From Xiphydria camelus (Eukaryota; Arthropoda; Insecta; Hymenoptera; Xiphydriidae): a stretch of DNA of 64,000 nt. The notes below the pieces were generated by a model. It searched no databases, was not told the DNA's origin, and saw only the letters and a program-made list of their open reading frames with translations. A program made the translations under genes and the position numbers. The stretch lies in the NCBI GenBank assembly GCA_963678675.1, contig OY783193.1, positions 8,425,394-8,489,393 of the forward strand, read 5' to 3'. Below are positions 56,474-64,000 of the stretch, piece after piece; positions within the stretch are counted from its first letter, which is position 1; every line of letters begins with the position of its first letter.

Positions 56474-57013
56474 CATGGACGGAAAGACTGATACCATACA
56501 GAGAAAAAAAATTATATAGATATAAGTTAAAATGACAAAACATATCTAGTTAAGCGCGCTTAGTTATTCTAACCAAAATACCGGTCGGTTGAACTAAATA
56601 TCTAGTTATTTTAATCGAATGCTTCAGTTACGCCAACCAAACGTTTAATTATTCTAACTAAAATGTAGTCAATTTAACAAAACAGATGGGGAATCCATAT
56701 TTCACCACACGATTTGGTCGCCGTCTCCAGAATTTTGGTTGAACTGTGTGACAAAGTTATTTTTCTATTTCTAAAATTTACTATTTTACCAGGTTTACAG
56801 TAAAAGAGGGACACATGAGGGTTTTCGGATGTTTTTACAGTGCGGTACAATAATGTTTCTACTGAAAGCATCAAATCGTGACAGTCTACATTACAACTTC
56901 ACTAGTTTCCAAGAAAAAAATTGTTCTTCGGCCCAGTAGGAATATACAAAAACCCTTACATGTACCTCTTTTACTGTAAAAACAGTCAAATTTACTGGTA
57001 TCAGTCTTTCCAT
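56474..57013. mobile_element. MITE family D, copy D2, split by A7
   Basis: The ends GGAAAGACTGATACC and GGTATCAGTCTTTCCAT match D1, as does GAGGGTTTTCGGATGTTTTT. The left 25 bp and the right 240 bp are separated by A7. Confidence 0.8.
56499..56771 (-). mobile_element. MITE family A, copy A7, nested in D2
   Basis: The body (AGAGAAAAAAAATTATATAG to AAAGTTATTTTTCTATTTC) follows family A and has TA on both sides. Two bases of the left CACTG terminus are missing. Confidence 0.8.
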
Positions 57014-57819
57014 CTATACAGACGCAGTCTCTCGCTCCCTCGCGCTCTAGCCCTCGCGCGCGCGATTGATATTTCGGACACGCTCGCGCGAATACAATGA
57101 CTCGCGCAAAAAGGATCCATCCAGGCGAGGAGAGGGAGTCCGATCGCCCGGGCTAAACGGCAACCGCGTCTCCCGCAAGATTGTACCAGTTTTTCGAGTG
57201 GCTGCGTTGATATCGAGCGAGGGAGGGGGAAGTATACCAGAGAGGGAAATGAAAGAGGGGGAATGCGATCACCGCCGGAGCGTTGTACCCGTATGCACGA
57301 ATCCGCGCGTTTCTTTCGCGCGGTCGCACGCCCGCCCGTACCGCGAAACATTGTAACGCAAAGCGAGATGCGGCGCGTTTTTATCCGCTCGGCGAATCGT
57401 TCTGAGACTGAAGAGAAAAAAGCCAGTACCATCGGGAATGGCGCGACGGAGGGGGAAACTTCTTGCGCGTGCCGATTTGCTTGCGGTCGAGGCACGCTCC
57501 TTGAACTTTGTTCGGCGCGGATTTACCGCGGCGGTTTCCCGAGGCGCAGCGGTCGCGTTACGTAGAAATGCCGCGGGACACGGATTGCTACTTTCGAATT
57601 GCGTGCCGGGCGGACGTAAAGAAGCGGGTTCGCGTGCGTGATTAGGCGTGGTACCGTAAAATCGGCCTCGCACTTTGATGTGGTCTTTTTAGGAGGAAAA
57701 AGTACAGCGCGTGGTTCGCTAATAGTAATAATCTAGTGACATGTAATGACTCTATCGCAAACACATTGCTGTAGATGTCCATTGCTTTCAATGACACGCT
57801 TTTGCGCGATTTACTGGAT
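57014..57819. other. CpG-rich stretch, no gene recognised
   Basis: Overlapping frames of about 96-164 codons run on both strands without domains. Confidence 0.5.
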
Positions 57820-57886
57820 CAGATGGTCTACTTTAACGAGTCACGCCGCAGATACATCTTCCTCCTTTTATATTGTAGGTTCTGAT

Positions 57887-58088
57887 ATTTATTCTGAATT
57901 ATATCTGAAAATATTTTGAATGAATACGAGCCGATAAAACCTTTTTTTTTTGGAATCGCAAAATTCTTCGGTTGATTTCACGAAAACTTTGATAGCAGAG
58001 CTGAACATTTGGATAATCCAACAAATATTTCTTCAGGTTATCAAATTGACTCGACAAAATTATTTGGTTGGCTACTTTTTTTTCAGTG
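57887..58088 (-). mobile_element. MITE family G, copy G3
   Basis: It is the reverse complement of G2 (TTTTGAATGAATACGAGCC to CTACTTTTTTTTCAGTG) and is followed by TA. Unit 2 has a single TA at this place (TTCTG-TA-CAAGAG). The left terminus is not clear. Confidence 0.75.
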
Positions 58089-58165
58089 TACAAAAGCATG
58101 GTACAATTTAATTCGACGTTTTCTCTATTCAGTATATCCATCAAAGGAGTCACATTCGTTATTTA

Positions 58166-58384
58166 AACTGGGAAAAAGATTTGATCAATTTAACCAAAAT
58201 CTTGGGAACGATAATCAAACTGTTTGGTAAAATACGAACCCTCTCCATCTGTTTGGTTAGCCTGACCATTTTTTGGTTAGAATAACTAAATATTTGGTTC
58301 AACTGAGCAGTACTTTAATTAGCGTAACTAGACGCGGTTAACTAGATGCGTTTTGTCATTTTAACCTAATTATTTTTCTTAGTG
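58166..58384 (+). mobile_element. MITE family A, copy A8
   Basis: The element starts AACTGGGAAAAAGATTTG and ends ATTATTTTTCTTAGTG, with TA left and TT right. Unit 2 reads TATT-TA-CGGG without the insertion. Confidence 0.85.
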
Positions 58385-58725
58385 TTCGGGTCAAACCAAG
58401 GCGGGACCAAGATCTCAATTCGCAAACGGACTCTGATACACCTGCCCGCGCGCATTACATTCACCTTCTCGTCCTTTTATGTGATTTATTGAAGTAGATG
58501 CTCTATTTTAACGAGTCGCGCCGTACTTCTTTCTTCGCGCGTTTATATTATACGTTCTGTACAAGAGCACGATGCAATTTAATTTCACGTTTTCTCGATC
58601 CAGTATATCCACCGAAGAAATCACGTTCGTTATTTACGGGTCAATCCAAATCGGAACCTCTTAATTCGCAAACGGACTCTCATACACCTGCCCGCGTACA
58701 ATATTCACCTCCTCGTCCTCTCGAT

Positions 58726-60160
58726 ACCCGCCCTATCCGTCTTCCGCGGGCGAGAGCTTAACCCGGCAGGAAGGCGGAGACAAATAAATTTCGCGCCCGT
58801 GCACCGGTGGCCAATTATGGGTCCTCCGGACCGAATAAAACGTTCGGCGCTGCGGGGATCCGACATCCTCCGACCGTATATAGCCGGATCGTGAACAACC
58901 CGGTGGAAGTGGAGCGGGCGACGACACACTCGACACCTCGTGGTCTCATTAACGCTGAAAGTGTTAATTATGTTCCGAAGAAACGGCCTAATTGCCGACA
59001 ATGGACCGCGCTCTCGGTCCCCGATCCACACCCGGTACCAGCCGCTCTAAACGAGAGCACCGCGTGTGTGAAGCGCGTCTCCTCTATACCTGGTGCGCCG
59101 CAGGATCGACTTACACGCGCATCACAACGCCGGCCCCCGAGAGGAGCCCTCGACGTCGCTACTCGAATCCCGGCAGGATTTATACTCGCGCCGCCGAGCG
59201 GTCCAGAAGCGTGGAATCCCCCGTCGCTTTCGACCGATCGGAAACGCGTTTCCGAGGGACGAATCGCACCGTAAATTCGAGAGCCCCCGCGCGAGATATC
59301 GAGCCACCGAAAGCGCCCGCGTCCCTGTAGCGTCCCCCACAAATCCGACGCCGCGCGCGCTGCAGCATCCCGACAAAAACTCCCCCAGAGGACCAGCGCG
59401 CGGGCGCGAGTCCTCCCGTTTTGTCGTAAAAGTCGAGCCATTTAAGAGAGCTTATGCAAAGTTTACGACCGAGGTTCGTACCCCGGGAGAGGAAGGGGTG
59501 GCGCGCGGTCCAATAAAATAAAATAAAAAAAGAGAAAGACACGCTCGTCCCGGATCTCGTCGTCGCGACGGTGTTTTATGGCGGCGCGTTCCCGGAGGAA
59601 TCTCGTGTTCTCGAAAGTGGCGCGGAGCGGCGAACGCGGAGCCGAGATCCTGCGAGCCGCGGCCGCAGGTACGAGGAATACCGAGAGGGGTCGGGAGGAC
59701 GGTAGGGGCGGGGAGGGGATTTTCACCTGGCCCCGCGCGCGACGGGGAGGGCCCCGAGATCGCTCGAGCTTGTCGCGAACAAATTACCGAATCCGCAAAA
59801 ACCGCGAAACGCTCGACCATTCGCGTCGCATTCCGCCCGGCGAGCGGCTTTTGATGCGATCGTTATCGATGATTTGACGTACGCCACGCGAATCATAACT
59901 CCGCGGCGCGAGGCGCGCCCCTCTCCGCGACATGCCTGCCTACCCACCCGGCGCGGCCGGGGCCCCCATGAATTAAAGATTCGCACGCAGGTGATGATGG
60001 GAGACGTTTCTTGCATTTCGACTCGGCATTCCTCCCGCTATTTGTCGCGACGCGAGCGGAGTTTTCATCGGCGCGCGAGCCCTCGATTGCACGCGTGCCG
60101 CAGCCTTAACCCCCCGTGATCACACGTCCGTACAGTTCCGCGGTGGTCACACATGGGTTA
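58726..60160. other. CpG-rich stretch, no gene recognised
   Basis: The stretch holds many mutually antisense frames of about 80-157 codons (58807-59274 plus, 58968-59441 minus). None has a domain. Confidence 0.5.
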
Positions 60161-60668
60161 AATGGAGAAGAAAAAATCATGGGAAAATCCATGAATGTTT
60201 ACGGTTATTGCAGTAACAGGGCTTCTCAAGGTGAAGTATTAAGTTTTTAATAATATAAACATCAGTTTACACGGAAAAAGATGGTTTTGCAGTTTTAACA
60301 AAACTAGGTTTTGCTGAGAATGGTTTGCCATCACGATAAAAATACGGCAAAAGATATGTCCAATGATAGTTAAAATATTTGCTGGGATAGCAAATATTTT
60401 TACCGAACAAAATTTCACTGTGACTGTAGTAAAATTTGCTATTATCGAACATATCTTTTGCCGCCACAGATAGTATTTTTGTCATGATGGCAAGAAATTC
60501 TCAGCAAAACCTAAATTTACTAAAACTGCAAAATCATTTTTTCCCGTGTATACGGTAAAATTTACCAATCTCCCGCTAATGTGTGTCGGGTGTTTATGAG
60601 TTTATACTGTGGCGAACTGTAAAAAGTACGCGTAGTGTCTATTAAGAAATTCAATATTTCACTTCTAA
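60161..60668. mobile_element. MITE family C, copy C5, split by H1, right end missing
   Basis: CAGTAACAGGGCTTCTCAAGG and ATATAAACATCAGTTTA on the left and ACGGTAAAATTTACCAATC on the right are family C. The copy stops at about 60668 before the mirror of its left end is complete. Confidence 0.7.
60270..60548. mobile_element. MITE family H, copy H1, nested in C5
   Basis: The element starts CACGGAAAAAGATGGTTTTG and ends CAAAATCATTTTTTCCCGTG, with TA on both sides. In uninterrupted C copies the same place reads GTTTATACGG-like, a single TA. Confidence 0.85.
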
Positions 60669-62471
60669 TTAGACGAGGCTCTAATAATGATTATTAAAAA
60701 AAGGAGCATAGTCAGTTTCAAAATTGAAGCCCGACTCAAGTGGACTTTTGATGACCATAGAGGGCTAAATCAAATGCAGTCCTCCATCCCAAATCAAATG
60801 AAAAATAAATAAGAAATCTCTATTCCCGCATCTGGTTTAGAGGGAGAGATGGTGTCTTATTTAGGTTTATTTTTCAAGCTACCCTTACCATGCGAAGGTA
60901 CACGCTCGCATGTGAGTATGGGTTCTAAATTTTATGTCAACATCCTTCTAAAGTGCCGCAGGCTCCGGACGGAATATCACGCGGTTCGTTACCGCGTGCG
61001 CGACCCTTCGGCGACTCTTTCGAGGAAAATAAAAACTCGGAAAATTTACGATTCTACCGGATTTCAAAGGTTCCGCCGGAGCGGACAGGGGGCAGCCGCG
61101 CCCCGCGGTACTAAAGTCCAGAACCGTGAAATATCGGGAGCGGATCGCGCGCGGCGTTGCAGTTTCTCTCCCGACAAATTTTTTAACGCGGTCGCGTCAT
61201 CCACCGCGATTTCGGGGAGAAATTGAAGGACGAGAAAAATGTATCCGCCGCTCCTCCGAGTCCCTCGAAACTTCGAGCCGATGTCTATCGTTGGCCATTA
61301 ACCGAAAATCGAGCCCGGTATATTCATGGATTTAATACGAACGCAATTAAAAGCTCTGCGCCGCGCGGTTCGAGAGCCTCTCGCTCTCTTCTCGCGGTGC
61401 GTGCCTGCGCGTATACGCGCTCCCCATTGTGGAGGGAGTCGAGCTCGCTATACTCTCTCTCCTATCTGGCATCGCAGGGGCGTTTTAATTTACCCGAAAC
61501 GTCTTCGTTCGAGATAGCGACTGCCTTTCGGGGGCCCTTTCTACGGGGCCCCGTTTCCCATTATACCGTATCGCCGAATCTGTCATTGTAACTTTCCCCC
61601 GTGGGCAAACGCCGCGCGCGTATAGCGGAGGCCGGAGCTACCTCCCTTCCTCCGATAGGGAGTCGTGAGAGAGGTCCTCTCGTCTTCGCGTGAGGTAACC
61701 GAGCCGCCGAACTTGGTATACATATACCTACGTATAAGTAGGTACACGCGGCCTATAAGCGAACGCGTGGGTTTCTCTTTCGACGCGCGATAAAACCGAG
61801 GTTCATTATAAAAAAGAAAGAATCTTTAATCTTCTAATTAAAAGCCAGCCTGGCTACGCCCGATATCGTCGCGCGCGCTTCTAGATGGCAGATACTTTTG
61901 AGGCGAAAAGGTTTATGTCGGTCGGTGTTGAAGGGCGGATACCGACGACACAATTAAGAGGCGGCGGATGGAGATACTTTGGAGATATAAAGAGAAAAGA
62001 TCACGGCGATGTTTGGTTATAAAAATATATAAGAAGTGGTTTCTCGGGGAGAATGCGCATCGGTATTTTACAGTATGTTCTTCTCCTTCGCGTAAATATG
62101 TTTTAATCACGTATACGTGATTTTGTCCTAATCGTTTGTACGATCATATTGCCGAGCGAGGTGCTTTGGGCTAGCATTTTTGACACTTTTGAGAGCGGTT
62201 ACACTGCAGCCTGGGAGGTTTCGGTTGATGTAACCAACCATTATATGTATATTCGGTGTGAGAATGAATATCGACAAGCAAGTTGCAGCTGCTCTTGTAC
62301 GCAGCATTAGCCGAATCATCGCAATACGTGTGTTATCTCGTGACATAAAATTCCCGGCGATGATAGGGATCAGGAAGTTTGTATGTTTGTACTAAAATGA
62401 CTGGACGCGTCGCGCCAAAAGCCTGCTGAATATCTTGAGAATTCAAGGTCACTCGAAATTTAGTCCTCCTT
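60669..62471. other. Unique stretch, no gene recognised
   Basis: 60890-62000 is CpG-rich. A 125-codon plus frame (60849-61226) and others show no domain. TATACATATACCTACGTATA near 61715 is a small imperfect palindrome. Confidence 0.5.
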
Positions 62472-62998
62472 CACTAAGAAAAATAATTAGGTTAAAATGA
62501 CAAGACGCATACAGTTAAACATGTTTTGTTATTTTAACTAAAATACTGGTCAGCTGAACCAAATATCAAGTTATTCTAACCGAGTGTTTAACAGTTTTGT
62601 CAATCGAACGTTTAGTTAGTCTAATAAAAAATTGGTTAATTTAACCAAATATAAATGGAGGATCCATATTTCATTAAACGGTTTAGCTGTCATCGCCAGG
62701 ATTCTGCACAGAAAAAACAGGTTTTTCAGTTTTAACAAAATTTGGTTTTGCTGAGAATTTCTTGCCATCGTGACAAATATATTATCTGTAGCAGCAAAAG
62801 ATATGTTCAATAATAGTAAAAATATTTGTCGGGATAGCAAATATCTTCACCGAACAAAATTTCACTGTATCTTAATTAAACTTACTATTATTTTCTGTCA
62901 TGATAGCAAAAACTGCCCAATGAAACATAGTTTTGCTAAAACTGCAAAAAGCATTTTTTTTCCATGTGATTAAACTAATCAAGTGATTTTTCTCAGTG
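62472..62998 (-). mobile_element. MITE family A, copy A9, split by H2
   Basis: The element starts CACTAAGAAAAATAATTAGG and ends AAGTGATTTTTCTCAGTG. GGAGGATCCATATTTCATT precedes the insertion point. Confidence 0.85.
62707..62966. mobile_element. MITE family H, copy H2, nested in A9
   Basis: The element runs from CACAGAAAAAACAGG to CATTTTTTTTCCATG with TG on both sides. The body (TTTTGCTGAGAATTTCTTGC and GGGATAGCAAATAT) matches H1. Confidence 0.85.
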
Positions 62999-64000
62999 TT
63001 GGCCCCCACCCCGTACTTGTCCAATATAAATAGGTTTATATAAATTTCGATAAAATTGCATCCCTCTAACTGATTCCCATGCAATAAAATAGAAAGTCAA
63101 TCAATTTCCATAGAAAATTACTATCAAATTCGTTGAAATTCAAACCCCAATTAATCTCGTTAGTGAAGTTCAATCTCGGGAAATTATGGTAACGAGAGTT
63201 CGAGACCGAAAGCGTGCCTCCGCGGCATTTTGGGACGATGTATAGCTCGAATCGATTTCTCGGTAAAATCAGCTTAAACGGTGCAGCGAGCCCGATGAAA
63301 GGAGGCTTTTAATTTAGATAAAAGTGAGGAATGAGAGACGAGTAGTTACGTTTGCAGCTGTTCCGACGATTTGGGAAAATTACCGCGGCTACGGTTTCTG
63401 CCGTGGCGTGGCGTCGCGTGACGTGGCGTGACTGGCGCACGCGACCGACCGCAGGTCGCACGGTTGAATCGCGTTATCGTCTCTCGAGGAAGGAGAAATA
63501 AATATTCCCCGATCCTTCGGGCTTCTCCCCGATATATATATAGGTATATACCTATACAGAGATACTTGTAATAACGAGGCGCGCCTCGCCGCGGTGGCGT
63601 GCGCCTTTGACGCGGGCCACGCGACTTTCGACTCGAAACACCAACGAGGAGAAAATTGCTCGGTCGTCTCGGGAATTCGAGAACTCACGCGCATCTGACG
63701 CAACGAGGCAATTTGGCGTGTCGCCTGACGCACGTGTATGTGTGACGCGCGGCGCATTTCCATATTTTCACCTCGCGTGCGCCTTGCACGGACTTTATCG
63801 GCTAACGGGGGGGGGGGGGGGGGGAGTCGGATATTTATACCGCGATTTGGGGCAATTTTATTGCAACGAGAAAGCTGAACGCCGAACGCGCACCTCGCAT
63901 CACCAGATCGTTCGTCGATAGCTCGGCGTCGATCTCCGATCGGCTTCGCGGGGTAAAATCGATTTCGGATGCAAATTGCAGGTGTAATCCTCGCCTCGAC
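62999..64000. other. Unique right edge of the window
   Basis: It is AT-rich to about 63350, then CpG-rich with repeated GACGTGGCGT strings at 63405-63435 and an 18-base G run (63807-63824). No gene recognised. Confidence 0.5.

Larger units (their letters stand above)
57820..58725 (+). repeat. Tandem duplication (two units), first unit carrying two MITEs
   Basis: Unit 2 (58494 to about 58725) and unit 1 (about 57825-58485) share CTATTTTAACGAGTC-like, TTTCTCTATTCAGTATATCC-like and TTCGCAAACGGACTCT stretches in the same order. Unit 1 is longer by two insertions, G3 and A8; unit 2 has neither. Confidence 0.75.

Overview
This window reads as insect nuclear DNA, most likely an ant or another hymenopteran. 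That is inferred from very CpG-rich unique DNA, AT-rich blocks of short transposons, a BEL/Pao retrotransposon and a primer-binding site that appears to match insect tRNA-Tyr. No host protein-coding gene could be recognised. Outside the retrotransposon, the open frames are short, overlap on both strands, are rich in Arg/Ala/Ser, lie in GC-rich stretches where stop codons are rare, and show no domain. The window is therefore treated as intergenic or deep intronic DNA.

The main coding feature is a complete and very young BEL/Pao LTR retrotransposon at 35906-42951. It has a 5-bp target duplication (CTATC), two 709-bp LTRs for which one difference was found, a primer-binding site, a polypurine tract and one long gag-pol frame. 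A single in-frame TAG stops the frame 94 codons before the next stop. A probable solo Copia LTR (8975-9341) and a piggyBac-like non-autonomous element (33741-34252) are also present.

Most of the remaining structure is a dense population of MITEs and foldback elements, at least 30 copies of about ten families (called A to J here, plus K to S for other repeats). Most of these families have unrelated bodies but share termini of the form CAC-N-G followed by an A-rich stretch. They are flanked by a 2-bp duplication, usually TA and sometimes CA or TG. Many are nested, and several filled sites can be compared with an empty copy inside the window.

The most unusual signal is near the left end. The segment 465-534 can be folded as a type III hammerhead ribozyme whose two loops are complementary over 11 bases. 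A decayed second copy lies 241 bp downstream. Each copy retains the core part that the other has lost, which suggests a dead retrozyme-like or satellite-like ribozyme repeat.

Layout: 1-1460 foldback, hammerhead repeats and repeat S with MITE A1; 1461-3043 unique; 3044-3743 MITE J1 with insert K1; 3744-8440 CpG-rich DNA with B1; 8441-9705 a cluster of three abutting insertions plus A2; 9706-12972 CpG-rich; 12973-13431 foldback L with nested F1; 13432-18787 CpG-rich with G2 and Q1/O; 18788-19740 E1 and an inverted pair of Q around I1; 19741-25914 mostly unique with I2; 25915-30424 foldbacks, C1, A3, B2 and A4; 30425-35900 unique DNA, repeat S copy 2, A5, palindrome and piggyBac-like element; 35901-42956 the BEL element; 42957-46116 C2, D1, E2 and C3; 46117-50706 unique DNA, an inverted-repeat cluster and composite C4/G1/B3; 50707-58725 CpG-rich DNA with F2, a perfect hairpin, A6, D2/A7 and a tandem duplication carrying G3 and A8; 58726-64000 CpG-rich DNA with C5/H1 and A9/H2.
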